In this document: in pieces, positions 1 to 10,259 of the stretch
Layout of the letters: each line of letters opens with the position of its first letter
Position numbering within the stretch: position 1 is the stretch's first letter
NCBI GenBank assembly: GCA_937961665.1
Contig: CALGMO010000064.1
Location: 1-50,139 of the forward strand
Direction: 5' to 3'
DNA: 50,139 nucleotides
DNA from: an uncultured Fimbriimonadaceae bacterium
GTDB taxonomy: Bacteria; Armatimonadota; Fimbriimonadia; Fimbriimonadales; Fimbriimonadaceae
Translations under genes and position numbers: made by a program
The notes under the pieces: generated by a model
What the model was told of the DNA's origin: nothing
What the model saw: the letters and a program-made list of their open reading frames with translations, nothing else
Database searches by the model: none

Positions 1-1
1 G

Positions 2-61
2 AGCGAGCTGGTCGGGCGAGCCGAGAGCTGGCCGGCATCCGAACGGAGGCTCTCGGATTGA
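2..61 (+). CDS. C-terminal tail of an upstream gene (partial)
   Basis: An open frame enters from the left edge and ends at TGA 59-61, giving the tail ...ESWPASERRLSD. The stop overlaps the TTG start of mtlD (TTGA, 58-61), the arrangement expected for a translationally coupled operon partner. Too little is present to name the product. A sugar-alcohol kinase, transporter or regulator would fit mtlD but that is only a guess. Confidence 0.5.
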   Translation, partial: SELVGRAESWPASERRLSD

Positions 62-1173
62 AGATCGTGATCTTCGGCGCGGGGAACATCGGCCGGGGGT
101 TTCTCGGCCAACTGTTCCACGACGCTGCGTGGGAGGTGGTCTTCGTAGAGGCCAACCCAAGCCTGGTGCAGACCATCCGCAGGCATCCCACCTATCCGGT
201 GCGGCTCGTGGACAACCGCTCCGACCGCACCGTCTGGGTTGGGCCGGTCCGCTGCGTGGGCATCGAGGACCGCGGCTCCGTGTTGGACGAACTGGCGACT
301 GCGGACCTGGCTGCCACCGCGGTCGGTCCGGCGCGGGTTCGGGAGCTCGCTCAGGTCTTTGGAGAGGGAGCGCGGCGCCGCGTGAGGCCGCTCGACGTCC
401 TCCTGGCCGAGAACCTGTGGAACGCCGCGGAGGCGATGCGCTCCGCTCTCGACGGCGCCGGTCTGGGGGACGTGGGCGGCCGCCTCGGATGGGTTGAGAG
501 CAGCATCGGTCGGATGGTGCCGTTTCGGAGCCCCAAGGAGGGGGAGCACCCGCTGCTGGTGGTTGCAGAGCCTTACGACGAGCTTCCGGTGGATGAGCGA
601 GGATTTCTAGGCCCCGTCCCGCGGCTGCCCACGCTTCGACCCGCGAGCCCCTTCGAGGGTTACATGGCGCGCAAGCTGTTCGTCCACAACGCTGGGCACG
701 CCTGCGCCGCCTACTTGGGAGCCGAACGGGGCCACGAGACGATCTGGAGCGCGGTCGAGGATGCCGCGATCCGGCCCGTGGTCGAGGGCGCGATGCAGGA
801 GTCGGCGGAGGCGATCCATCGCCGCTACGGGCTCGACCGGGAGGGGCTGTCCGTCCACGTGCGGGACCTGCTCGAACGGTTCTCCAACCGGCCGCTCCAC
901 GACACGGTCGCTCGGGTCGCGGCGAACCCGATCCGCAAGCTCGGCGCGGACGAGCGCTTCTTCGGCGCCATCCGGCTTTGCCTCGAGCAGGGCGTGGAGC
1001 CCCGCAGTCTCGCGCGAGGAGCCCTCGCCGCCTTTCGATACCGGAGCGCAAACGACCCGGACTGCGCCAAAATCGAGGAAGCGGTCGCCAGCGTCGGCCC
1101 GCAGACGGCGTTGTCGCTGATCTCAGGGGTCCCGCAGGATGATCCGGCGATCGCACTCGTTCTCTCTGCCTAG
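58..1173 (+). CDS. mtlD: Mannitol-1-phosphate 5-dehydrogenase
   Basis: This cytoplasmic NAD-dependent polyol-phosphate dehydrogenase interconverts mannitol-1-phosphate and fructose-6-phosphate. The 371-residue protein opens with the Rossmann motif IFGAGNIGRGF (about residues 5-15). It also carries the family block LFVHNAGHA (about 207-215), where substrate-binding and catalytic residues lie, and it is close to the usual 380 residues. The start is TTG at 58, preceded by GGAGG (45-49) with 8 nt spacing and overlapping the upstream stop as TTGA. It is therefore probably translated from an operon that begins outside the window. No mannitol PTS gene is visible here, so the physiological substrate (imported mannitol or a fructose-6-phosphate sink) is open. 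Confidence 0.93.
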   Translation: MKIVIFGAGNIGRGFLGQLFHDAAWEVVFVEANPSLVQTIRRHPTYPVRLVDNRSDRTVWVGPVRCVGIEDRGSVLDELATADLAATAVGPARVRELAQVFGEGARRRVRPLDVLLAENLWNAAEAMRSALDGAGLGDVGGRLGWVESSIGRMVPFRSPKEGEHPLLVVAEPYDELPVDERGFLGPVPRLPTLRPASPFEGYMARKLFVHNAGHACAAYLGAERGHETIWSAVEDAAIRPVVEGAMQESAEAIHRRYGLDREGLSVHVRDLLERFSNRPLHDTVARVAANPIRKLGADERFFGAIRLCLEQGVEPRSLARGALAAFRYRSANDPDCAKIEEAVASVGPQTALSLISGVPQDDPAIALVLSA

Positions 1174-1930
1174 GAATCGGGCTTTCACGCTCCTGGAGCT
1201 GCTCGTCGTGGTGGCGATCATCGCGGTGCTCGCCGCTCTGCTCTTCCCGGTGTTCGCCATGGCCAAGGAATCCGCGAGAAGGACCGTGTGCCTCTCGAAC
1301 GTAAAGCAGCTCGGGGCGGCGTTCCTGCTCTATGGGGCGGACCACGACGACGCGTTCCCCAACACGGGAGACCCTTATTTGTGGGTCGGGAGGCGCTGGC
1401 GTTGGCCGATCTTGCCGTACGTGAACACCGGTCACCGGCGCGGCGCCGGCTTCGACTCCGCCACCCGTCCCAGCGCCAATCCGTTCGTCTGCCCGTCCGA
1501 CCCGATCTCCCCGGGCCAGTACGACGCAACCTCGTACGCCTACAGCGCCGCCTTCTACCTGACTCCCGAACAGGTGGACCAGGCGCGCATTCGGAACTTG
1601 GTCGCCTCCCTCTCCGATCCCGGCCCTCTGGCGTCGCCCATCACCCAGTTCGGCTCGTCGGTGGCCTCGCCGTCCTCCAAGAGCCTTGTGACGGAGTGGT
1701 TCAACTCGCACGACACGGGCGGCGGGCCGAGGGTGGGTTTCTGGGGCACCCTGCAACCGGGGTTGCGCCCGGGGCCGGACCGCTGGAACGGTGGCCGGAA
1801 CCACCTGTTCGCGGACGGACACGCGCGGTGGCTGAGAGCCTCGGGGCAGACCCCCTCCGCAGAGGACTGCCCCGACATCAACCTCACGCCGGGCGGAGTG
1901 CTGGGCTCCGACCTGCGCGCCGACCGCTGA
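1139..1930 (+). CDS. Pseudopilin-like secreted protein (prepilin N-terminus, DUF1559-like)
   Basis: The 263-residue protein begins with a basic leader of about 15 residues, then FTLLELLVVVAIIAVLAAL, the class III signal cut by prepilin peptidase before the Phe (here after Ala rather than the usual Gly). A conserved 'CLSNVKQLGAA' helix follows, and the C-terminus has NHLFADGHARWL, the DG(H)A element typical of the large DUF1559-type pseudopilin families of Planctomycetes and Armatimonadota. It should sit in the inner membrane and be assembled into, or anchored by, a type II/IV pilus-like system; the partner machinery is not in this window. The ATG at 1139 lies inside mtlD (35-nt overlap), so it may be co-transcribed with it. 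Two further pseudopilins occur at 32567 and 36272. Confidence 0.85.
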   Translation: MIRRSHSFSLPRNRAFTLLELLVVVAIIAVLAALLFPVFAMAKESARRTVCLSNVKQLGAAFLLYGADHDDAFPNTGDPYLWVGRRWRWPILPYVNTGHRRGAGFDSATRPSANPFVCPSDPISPGQYDATSYAYSAAFYLTPEQVDQARIRNLVASLSDPGPLASPITQFGSSVASPSSKSLVTEWFNSHDTGGGPRVGFWGTLQPGLRPGPDRWNGGRNHLFADGHARWLRASGQTPSAEDCPDINLTPGGVLGSDLRADR

Positions 1931-1933
1931 GCC

Positions 1934-3259
<1,326 letters not shown>

Positions 3260-3485
3260 CTAGCATTTTGGGCGCACGGCCTCGGGAGCGGTGGAGGGGA
3301 GCGGGGTCAACTTGCCCGAAAAACTCACGTTCTAAGGCCCCTGAGCTTCTCTGCCTAAGCATCTTCGAGATCCGGCCAGCGGGATTGATGGGACCGGGCT
3401 ATGGGGCTGGGACTCGGCTCCACCTTTCCGCAGCGAAGCAACGGCCCCGCGCGCACGGGTAACCTGAACCCAGGCAGGTGTCGGT

Positions 3486-4661
3486 ATGAGCTTCAACAAG
3501 AAGACCGTCAAGGACATCGATCTGAAGGGCAAGAGGGCCTTCGTTCGGTGCGACTTCAACGTTCCCCTCAAGGACGGCGCCATCACGGACGACCGCCGGA
3601 TCCGTGCGGCGCTGCCCACGATCCAGCACATCCTGGAGCAGGGCGGCAGCGCGATCCTGGCGAGCCACCTCGGCCGACCCAAGGGCGTGACGCCCGAGTT
3701 CACGCTCGCGCCGGTCGCCAAGCGGCTGAGCGAGCTTCTCGGAAGGCCCGTGGAGCTCCTTCCCGACTGCGTTGGACCCGAGGTGGAGGCCGCCTGCGCC
3801 AAGCTGCAGCCCGGGCAGGTGGTCCTGCTGGAGAACGTCCGCTTCCATCCCGAGGAGGAGAAAAACGATCCCGAATTCGCGGCGAAGCTGGCCAAGCTCG
3901 CCGACGTCTACGTCAACGATGCGTTCGGGACCGCCCACCGAGCCCACGCCTCCACGGAGGGCATCGCCCGGATCCTGCCCGGGGTTGCCGGCTTCCTCAT
4001 CGAGAAGGAGCTGGACTACCTCGGCAAGGCGGTCGAGGACCCGAAGCGCCCCTTCGTGGCGGTGCTCGGCGGCGCGAAGGTGAAGGACAAGATCGGCGTC
4101 ATCGAGAACCTGATGCCGAAGGTCGACAAGCTGGTGATCGGCGGCGGCATGGCGTTCACCTTCCTCAAGGCCAAGGGGTACGGCATCGGGGCCTCGCTGC
4201 TCGACGAGGGCAACATCGAGTTCGCCAAGACCGTGATCGAGAACCACGGCGACAAGGTGCTTCTGCCGGTGGACGTGCTGATCGCGGACAAGCTCGATCC
4301 GCAGGCTCAAACGAAGGTTGTCCCGGCGGACGCCATTCCGGACGGCTGGATCGGCGTGGACATCGGTCCCAAGACGATCGAGGCCTTCGCCGGAGCGGTT
4401 CGCTCCGCGGGCACCGTGGTTTGGAACGGCCCGATGGGCGTGTTCGAGATGGAGCCGTTCGCCGAGGGCACCAAGGCGCTTGCTCAGGCCATGGCCGAGT
4501 GCGCGGGCACGACGGTGGTCGGCGGAGGCGACTCCGCTGCGGCCGCCGAGAAGTTCGGCGTGGCTGAAAAGGTGAGCCACGTGAGCACAGGGGGAGGAGC
4601 GAGCCTCGAGTTCCTGGAGGGCAGGGTCCTTCCGGGCATCGCGGCCCTCGCCGACCGCTGA
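3486..4661 (+). CDS. pgk: Phosphoglycerate kinase
   Basis: A 391-residue glycolytic kinase that transfers phosphate from 1,3-bisphosphoglycerate to ADP. All hallmark blocks are present: [11 protein letters not shown] (about residues 21-31), [34 protein letters not shown], the hinge region ending [23 protein letters not shown], and the C-terminal nucleotide loop [15 protein letters not shown] followed by [15 protein letters not shown]. Length is normal for bacteria. It starts at ATG 3486 shortly after a weak AGGTG and is monocistronic, being closed by a strong intrinsic terminator at 4681-4723. No gap or tpiA neighbours it here. Confidence 0.97.
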   Translation: MSFNKKTVKDIDLKGKRAFVRCDFNVPLKDGAITDDRRIRAALPTIQHILEQGGSAILASHLGRPKGVTPEFTLAPVAKRLSELLGRPVELLPDCVGPEVEAACAKLQPGQVVLLENVRFHPEEEKNDPEFAAKLAKLADVYVNDAFGTAHRAHASTEGIARILPGVAGFLIEKELDYLGKAVEDPKRPFVAVLGGAKVKDKIGVIENLMPKVDKLVIGGGMAFTFLKAKGYGIGASLLDEGNIEFAKTVIENHGDKVLLPVDVLIADKLDPQAQTKVVPADAIPDGWIGVDIGPKTIEAFAGAVRSAGTVVWNGPMGVFEMEPFAEGTKALAQAMAECAGTTVVGGGDSAAAAEKFGVAEKVSHVSTGGGASLEFLEGRVLPGIAALADR

Positions 4662-4680
4662 GCCGCCTCGGCTCGGTCTG

Positions 4681-4723
4681 GAGTCGCCGGATCGCCTCGG
4701 AGATCCGGCGGCTCTTCTTCTTT
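4681..4723 (+). terminator. Intrinsic terminator of pgk
   Basis: A 13-pair stem (4681-4693 with 4702-4714, one T-G wobble) and an 8-base loop are followed by the T-rich run TTCTTCTTT. It begins 20 bases after the pgk stop codon, so it should end the pgk transcript before fucI. Confidence 0.88.
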
Positions 4724-4756
4724 CCGCACGCGCCCGAGGGGTAAAACCGGGGCGCT

Positions 4757-6571
4757 ATGGTCCAGCCAGGAACGTTTCCCAAGCGGTCGCCGGAGAACCG
4801 GCTGCGAACCCCCTTGCCGAAGATCGGAATCCGGCCAGTCATCGACGGCCGGTACGGCGGAGTGCGCGAGTCGCTGGAGGCCCCGGTGCTCGCGATGGCC
4901 CGATCGGCCGCGGACCTCCTCTCGAGGAACCTCCGGCACTCCTGCGGTCTTCCGGTCGAGTGCGTGGTGTTCCCCAAGTGCATCGGCGGCCTCGCCGAGG
5001 CGGCAGAGTGCGACGCCCTGTTCGCCAAGGAGGGAGTCGGCGCGACGCTGACCGTGACCCCCTGCTGGTGCTACGGCAGCGAGACCATGGACACGGATCC
5101 GATCCGCCCCAAGGCTGTCTGGGGCTTCAACGGCACCGAGCGGCCCGGGGCCGTGTACCTCGCCGCCGTTCTGGCCGCCCACGCGCAGAAGGGCCTGCCC
5201 GCCTTCGGGATCTACGGTAGGGACGTGCAGGACGCGGGCGACACGTCGATCCCGGAGGACGTCGCACAGAAGGTCCTGCGGTTCGGGAGGGCCGCCATCG
5301 CCGTTGCGACGATGCGCGGCACGAACTACCTGTCTGCCGGGGGCGTGTCCATGGGCATCGCCGGCTCGCTCGTCGACCATGACTTCTTCCAGCGCTACCT
5401 GGGCATGCGCGTGATGACGGTCGACATGGTCGAGTTCGTCCGGCGGATCGAGCGTGGCATCTACGACCCAGAGGAGTTCGCCAAAGCCATGGAGTGGGTC
5501 CGACGGTGGTGCAAGGAGGGTCAAGACCCGAACCCGCCCGAGAAGCGCCGCTCCGCCGAACAGAAGCAGGCGGACTGGGAGTTCACCGTTCGCTGCGCGC
5601 TCGTGATGCGCGACCTGATGGTCGGCAACCCTCGGCTGGCGGAGCTCGGCTACCCGGAGGAGGCCGAGGGGCACAACGCGATCGCCGGCGGGTTCCAGGG
5701 TCAGAGGCAGTGGACCGACCACCTGCCGAACGGCGACTTCTTCGAGGCGATCCTGAACACATCCTTCGACTGGTCCGGCCTCCGTCAGCCGTACATCGTT
5801 GCGACGGAGAACGACGCGCTGAACGGCGTCGGGATGCTGTTCGGCCACCTTCTGACCGGCTCGGCGCAGCTCTTCTCCGATGTCCGAACCTACTGGTCTC
5901 CGGACGCGGTCCAGCGGGTCACCGGCGTCCGGCCCACGGGCCTAGCCGAGCAGGGGTTCATCCACCTCATCAACAGCGGACCCTCGGCCTTGGATTGGAC
6001 CGGAGAGCAATCCAAGGACGGCCAACCGACGGTCAAGCCGTGGTGGGAGGTCGAGGAGGAAGAGGCGGCGCGATGCCTGGAGGCCACCTTGTGGTGCCCG
6101 GCCAACCTGGGCTACTTCCGGGGCGGCGGGTTCTCCACCGACTTTCAGACCAAGGCGCCGATGCCCGTCACGATGTCTCGGCTGAACCTCGTCGCCGGCT
6201 TGGGGCCGGTCCTGCAGATCGCCGAGGGCTGGGTGGTGGAGCTTCCGCAAGAGATCCACGCCCGCCTCGATGCGCGCACGGACCCGACCTGGCCGACGAC
6301 CTGGTTCGTCCCGAGGACCACGGGATCGGGGCCGTTCCGCGACGTCTACACGGTCATGGCGAACTGGGGAGCGAACCACGGCTCCATCTGCCACGGACAC
6401 GTGGGAGCCGACCTGATCACGATGGCCTCCATGCTGCGCATCCCGGTGGACATGCACAACGTGGAGGAGACGGCTCTGTTTCGACCGGCCGTCTGGTCGA
6501 GGTTCGGCGCGCTGGACCCTCAGGGAGCCGACTACAGGGCCTGCGCGCTGTACGGACCCCTCTACGGATAG
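4757..6571 (+). CDS. fucI: L-fucose isomerase (also likely D-arabinose isomerase)
   Basis: A 604-residue cytoplasmic Mn2+-dependent ketol isomerase that converts L-fucose to L-fuculose; the family also acts on D-arabinose. The protein follows the E. coli enzyme closely from [13 protein letters not shown] through [37 protein letters not shown] and [10 protein letters not shown]. The catalytic and metal residues are in place as Glu351 (VATEND), Asp375 (SDVRTYW) and His548 (GHVGAD), matching E. coli Glu337/Asp361/His528 in spacing up to a small insertion. The start at 4757 has no clear Shine-Dalgarno. No fucK, fucA or fucP is adjacent, so the rest of the pathway must be elsewhere. GH172 enzymes, one of which is encoded at 13836, can release D-arabinose or fructose units in other bacteria; a functional link is only speculative. 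Confidence 0.95.
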   Translation: MVQPGTFPKRSPENRLRTPLPKIGIRPVIDGRYGGVRESLEAPVLAMARSAADLLSRNLRHSCGLPVECVVFPKCIGGLAEAAECDALFAKEGVGATLTVTPCWCYGSETMDTDPIRPKAVWGFNGTERPGAVYLAAVLAAHAQKGLPAFGIYGRDVQDAGDTSIPEDVAQKVLRFGRAAIAVATMRGTNYLSAGGVSMGIAGSLVDHDFFQRYLGMRVMTVDMVEFVRRIERGIYDPEEFAKAMEWVRRWCKEGQDPNPPEKRRSAEQKQADWEFTVRCALVMRDLMVGNPRLAELGYPEEAEGHNAIAGGFQGQRQWTDHLPNGDFFEAILNTSFDWSGLRQPYIVATENDALNGVGMLFGHLLTGSAQLFSDVRTYWSPDAVQRVTGVRPTGLAEQGFIHLINSGPSALDWTGEQSKDGQPTVKPWWEVEEEEAARCLEATLWCPANLGYFRGGGFSTDFQTKAPMPVTMSRLNLVAGLGPVLQIAEGWVVELPQEIHARLDARTDPTWPTTWFVPRTTGSGPFRDVYTVMANWGANHGSICHGHVGADLITMASMLRIPVDMHNVEETALFRPAVWSRFGALDPQGADYRACALYGPLYG

Positions 6572-6579
6572 AGAGCGAT

Positions 6580-6608
6580 GTGCGCCCCGGCCCCAGGCCG
6601 GGGCGCAC
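6580..6608. terminator. Bidirectional hairpin between fucI and sepF
   Basis: A perfect 13-pair GC-rich stem (6580-6592 with 6596-6608) with a CCA loop fills the gap between the converging genes fucI and sepF. There is no T-tract on either side, so it could act as a terminator or 3'-end stabiliser for both transcripts. Confidence 0.7.
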
Positions 6609-6617
6609 CGAACAGGC

Positions 6618-7025
6618 TCAGTTCCGAAGCGGCTGGGGCCGACCGGTGGACGGCGCGATCTCAACGTAGGCGGTCGGCGGCACGACGAGGTAGATGTGCT
6701 CGCCGATCTCCTCCCAAGTCCCCTCTTGGGCGTAGTTCACGCCGGCCATGAAGTCCACGATCTTCTGCCGCAGAACGGGGTCGGTACCGGTGAGGTTCAA
6801 AATCTGCTGCTCCCCGCGCTTCAGACCGTTGGCCGCAGCCAGCGCGTCCTCGAAGCAGAAGACCTGTCGGCGCACCGTCACGTTGTAGCGGTAGACGGGC
6901 CGCATCGTCGTGGGAGAGAGGGTTGCAGCCTCCTCGTCGGGGTCCAACTCAAACTGGCCGCGGCCTCCGCCGAAGAGACGCTGAAACAGTCCCGGGCGCT
7001 CTTGGATGGCATCCGTATCTTCCAT
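6618..7025 (-). CDS. sepF: Cell division protein SepF
   Basis: A 135-residue protein matching SepF (DUF552), which anchors FtsZ to the membrane and helps organise the division ring. The N-terminal part contains a short helix (LFQRLFGG, about 14-21) suited to membrane binding, then an acidic linker, then the conserved beta-alpha core with ALAAANGLKRGEQQILNL and QKIVDFMAGVNYAQEG. It ends with the IYLVVP strand seen in the family. The ATG at 7023-7025 is preceded by GGAGG with 10 nt spacing; in-frame codons further upstream run into yggS and have no such signal. It follows yggS by 26 nt, the same pair order as in the ylm cluster of Firmicutes, Actinobacteria and Cyanobacteria. Confidence 0.9.
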   Translation of the reverse strand: MEDTDAIQERPGLFQRLFGGGRGQFELDPDEEAATLSPTTMRPVYRYNVTVRRQVFCFEDALAAANGLKRGEQQILNLTGTDPVLRQKIVDFMAGVNYAQEGTWEEIGEHIYLVVPPTAYVEIAPSTGRPQPLRN

Positions 7026-7051
7026 GATTTCCGATCCTCCTGTTCCGACTC

Positions 7052-7717
7052 TCAGCCGGGGCGTTCCCCGAACAGAGCCGACCCCACTCGGACGTGGGTC
7101 GCTCCCTCCTGGATCGCCACGTCGAAGTCCGCGCTCATGCCCATGCTGAGCCATTCGCAACCGAACCGGTCCCCAAGCCGCCGCAGCTCCCTGAAGAACG
7201 GGCGCATGGCCTCCGGGTCCCCGAGGTTCGGCCCGATGGTCATCAGTCCCCGGACACGAACACCCTTGCATTGTGAGGCCAGCTGCCAAAATTCGTCAAG
7301 GCTTTCCGGCAGAACTCCGGATTTTTGCGATTCATGCGCAAGATTCACCTCGATCAGCGAGTCCACCGGCGCAGCCAGCTTCTCGAACTCCTTCAGCTGG
7401 CTCGACGACTCCAGCGTGTGGATCACGCGGAACAGCCCGGCCGCCTTGCGAACCTTGTTCGACTGCAGCTTTCCGATGAAGTGCCACTCGATGTCCGACG
7501 GCAGACCCGCGATCTTTGGAGCGGCCTCCTGCACGCGACTCTCGCCGAAGACGCGCTGACCGGCCTCGTAGGCCTCGAGAATTCGCTCCGGCGCCACGGT
7601 CTTGGTCACGGCGATGAGCGAGACCTCTTCCGGCTTTCGACCGACCGATTCGGCCGCCCTCGCGATCCTCTCGCGGACGACCGCCAGTCGCTCCCTGAGG
7701 GTCTCAGGCTGTCTCAC
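7052..7717 (-). CDS. yggS: PLP homeostasis protein (YggS/YlmE/PROSC family)
   Basis: A 221-residue PLP-binding fold-III barrel protein involved in vitamin B6 balance rather than a known catalytic reaction. Family marks are LIAVTKTV with the PLP Lys39, VFGESRVQEA, IEWHFIGKLQSNKVR, the IHTLESSS segment, VRGLMTIGP and the C-terminal LSMGMSADFDVAIQEGATHVRVGSALFG. Translation begins at GTG 7717, which overlaps the stop of the upstream secreted protein gene as GTGA (7714-7717), so the two are translationally coupled. It precedes sepF in the same operon, as in ylmE-ylmF of Gram-positive bacteria. Confidence 0.94.
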   Translation of the reverse strand: MRQPETLRERLAVVRERIARAAESVGRKPEEVSLIAVTKTVAPERILEAYEAGQRVFGESRVQEAAPKIAGLPSDIEWHFIGKLQSNKVRKAAGLFRVIHTLESSSQLKEFEKLAAPVDSLIEVNLAHESQKSGVLPESLDEFWQLASQCKGVRVRGLMTIGPNLGDPEAMRPFFRELRRLGDRFGCEWLSMGMSADFDVAIQEGATHVRVGSALFGERPG

Positions 7718-10245
7718 CGCGCGCTCGCCTCCAACGCCATGACCTGCTCGGGCTTGAGCCGGAGCGTCACCGATCCAGCGGAGCCGCTCCAGACGACTGG
7801 GAACCGTCCGCCACGGAGCAGATCGGTGAACCACCTCGGCCTGCTTGGAAAGCCCCGTGACTCCAGGCGAATCCGCACTTCCCTCTCCGACCCCGTGGAG
7901 TTCAGAACCGTGAGAAACCGGGTGCCAAACCGCTCCAGCCAGACGGCAGGGTCGCTTGCGGAAGCATGCGTCACCGGTTGCCAGCCCGCCTCCGAGAGCT
8001 TCACGATCTTCGGCATTCGGTCTCGGAAGAGGGCGCGGTCGCGCTCGACCAAGTCCGGCCGGTCCCAGTAGACGCGCGTGGCCGCGTCGGGGCTGAACAT
8101 GCTGGGGAACATTCCGTAGAAGGCGGCGCGCTCCACATAACGCTCCATCCACTCCGGATGGAAGCGATCGAAGTCCGTGTTCAGCAACAAGAGATACGGC
8201 TTCCTCGCTGCGAACACCCGTCGGTACAGAAGGTCGGCATCCGGATCCGGCTGGAAGCGGCCGCTCGGCGCCCAGTCCGTCTCGATCCCCATCACGTCGA
8301 GCACCCGGCAGAAGAGCGGATGGGAGATGGGAACCGCATTGGCGAACAGGTAGTACCCGCGGCGGCGCAGGTCCTTGGCCACGAACTCCGCGAACTCGTA
8401 GCTCTGGAACCACTGCGGCAGCGCGGCAAGGCCGTCCGCGTCGAAAGTCGGAGCGTAGGGAGAGAGGCGCAGGTGTTCGCTGGAGTAGTTCAGCACCTCC
8501 GACCACCCTTCGAGGGAGTCCAGATATTGCCCGTCCAGCCCCGTGTCTCCGGCCTTCGGCACGGGATGCCACCGGTCGGCGTCCACCGGGTTGTAATTCA
8601 GCCAGGCTTTGGTGGGCTCGTCGGGGCCGCCACCGAGGCTGGGACTGGGGTTCAGAACGAACACCGCACCGTTGCACCACGGCTCCTCGCGGAACTGGAG
8701 ATTCAGAGTCCCGTCCTTCGCGCGGGTTGCGCACCTCAGAGCGGCCCGGGCTTGGTCCCTCAGGCTGGAGCCCCCTTGTGCCAGGGCTTGGAGCGTCTCC
8801 AGTGCCCAATCGTAGGTTCTCGGGGCCTCCGACGCCATCGGCATCCAGAAGGTCATCGGCTCGGTGTAGCGGAAGCTGAGGATACCGAGGCTGTCGTCGG
8901 AGGCGACGGAGTTGTCGCCCTCGTGGAACGCCACCCCGAAGTCCTGCACCCCCTGAACCAGTGCGGGATCCTTGAAAGGCATCCAGAGCCCGTGTCTCGA
9001 AAGCCTCCGCTCCGTCAGCTCGGGATGGATTCGGTAGAACCACTCGGTGGCTCCGCGGAAGCCCCAAGCGCCTCCATCGCCTTGCAGGCGAGCGAAGTTC
9101 CAGGCGAGGACGACTTTCGGCCGGCCGCCGCCCAGCACGACATCCCAAGCCAAGGCGATGCATCCCTCGTCGCGATTGGCGAACACCCGGTGCACCACCG
9201 GCTCTGTGAACCCCTCCGCCAACACCGTCGTGGTGGAGCCGGTCTGCACACAGCCGTAGGGATAGCGACTGAGCAATCCGTTCGCGCCGTACGGCACCGC
9301 AACGCAGTTGCCGGGCTCCCTGGCTCCGCGAAGGTCTCGGGAAGACCTCGGATCGTCCCACCAGACGCCGTCCTTCTGGGACAGAGGAAGCAGAAAGTAG
9401 ACGGTCGCCGGCAAGCGTTCGTTCGAGCGGCACGCCAGGCTCACGGCGCCCGACCAACCGATCGCTGAGGCACGCAGCACCGCGGAAGCGCGGACGCCGC
9501 CCCCGGCATTGGCCCCTTCGATGCGGATAGAGGAACCCACGCGGCGAGCGCCCCCCGCCAGCGGGACCACCGCCCCGTCGGATCCGTCCCGCGGCCGAAT
9601 GTAGAGTCCGCCAGGCCGGACGACCTGCCTGCCGTTCGCTTCAACGATCGAGCCTTTGGCGCTCCATCCCAGGGAGAACCCGCCTCCGGACAGCCGGGCG
9701 ACCGCCCGCTCCTTGGAGGGCCAGCGAACGATCCCGGGCAGGAAGTCGAACACGTCCCCTTGGTCCAGCTGCCTCGCGCTGAAGCCGTCGAACCACGCCC
9801 GGCCGCGGTGGCGCCGGAACAGGGCGTAGACGGTGATCGATCGCAACGGCTTGGTCGGGGTAAGCACGACCTTGCGCTTCTGCCAATCGTGGGTGCCGAC
9901 GTCGAACGGAACGTTCGTGCCCCACAGCGGAGTTCCATCCTGGTGCAGCGCGTCCACGTACAGGCTGTAGTCGGGGTCCTTCGCCCCGGAGATCCCCTCG
10001 GCTCTGCTCCAGCCGGAGAGGACGATCGGCGCGGCCGCATGCTGGTCCAGCTGGACGGTGCAGAACGCTCCCCGCACCTCCGACTCGGTTTCGTTCTCAC
10101 ACCGGATGGACCTTGCCCCCTCCTGGCGGAGAGCCGCATCGAACACGAAGCCCGAGCCAAAGGGCCGCCACTGCGCATCCTGCTCGAATCCCGGGTCGGG
10201 GAGCAACTCCCCCGCGAGGACGAGGACCGCGAGAGCCGCTACCAT
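7714..10245 (-). CDS. Putative secreted glycosidase-like protein with N-terminal carbohydrate-binding-like domain
   Basis: The 843-residue product starts with a short hydrophobic stretch (AALAVLVLAG) that looks like an export signal, although it lacks the usual positive charges. Residues about 15-160 resemble a CenC-type beta-sandwich (LPDPGFE, then a rise-and-fall pattern ending in RAWFDGFSAR). The middle is beta-rich. The rest looks like a TIM barrel of a glycoside-hydrolase clan, with GLDGQYLDSLEGW, YYLFANAVPISHP, DVMGIETDW and YLLLLNTDFDRFHPEW. A C-terminal beta domain follows. I cannot name the family or the catalytic pair. It lies 14 nt after smc and overlaps yggS by 4 nt, so it is embedded in a chromosome-segregation/division operon, an unusual place for a secreted carbohydrate-active protein. 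No Shine-Dalgarno is seen before ATG 10245. Confidence 0.6.
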   Translation of the reverse strand: MVAALAVLVLAGELLPDPGFEQDAQWRPFGSGFVFDAALRQEGARSIRCENETESEVRGAFCTVQLDQHAAAPIVLSGWSRAEGISGAKDPDYSLYVDALHQDGTPLWGTNVPFDVGTHDWQKRKVVLTPTKPLRSITVYALFRRHRGRAWFDGFSARQLDQGDVFDFLPGIVRWPSKERAVARLSGGGFSLGWSAKGSIVEANGRQVVRPGGLYIRPRDGSDGAVVPLAGGARRVGSSIRIEGANAGGGVRASAVLRASAIGWSGAVSLACRSNERLPATVYFLLPLSQKDGVWWDDPRSSRDLRGAREPGNCVAVPYGANGLLSRYPYGCVQTGSTTTVLAEGFTEPVVHRVFANRDEGCIALAWDVVLGGGRPKVVLAWNFARLQGDGGAWGFRGATEWFYRIHPELTERRLSRHGLWMPFKDPALVQGVQDFGVAFHEGDNSVASDDSLGILSFRYTEPMTFWMPMASEAPRTYDWALETLQALAQGGSSLRDQARAALRCATRAKDGTLNLQFREEPWCNGAVFVLNPSPSLGGGPDEPTKAWLNYNPVDADRWHPVPKAGDTGLDGQYLDSLEGWSEVLNYSSEHLRLSPYAPTFDADGLAALPQWFQSYEFAEFVAKDLRRRGYYLFANAVPISHPLFCRVLDVMGIETDWAPSGRFQPDPDADLLYRRVFAARKPYLLLLNTDFDRFHPEWMERYVERAAFYGMFPSMFSPDAATRVYWDRPDLVERDRALFRDRMPKIVKLSEAGWQPVTHASASDPAVWLERFGTRFLTVLNSTGSEREVRIRLESRGFPSRPRWFTDLLRGGRFPVVWSGSAGSVTLRLKPEQVMALEASAR

Positions 10246-10259
10246 GTTCAGAGGATAGC

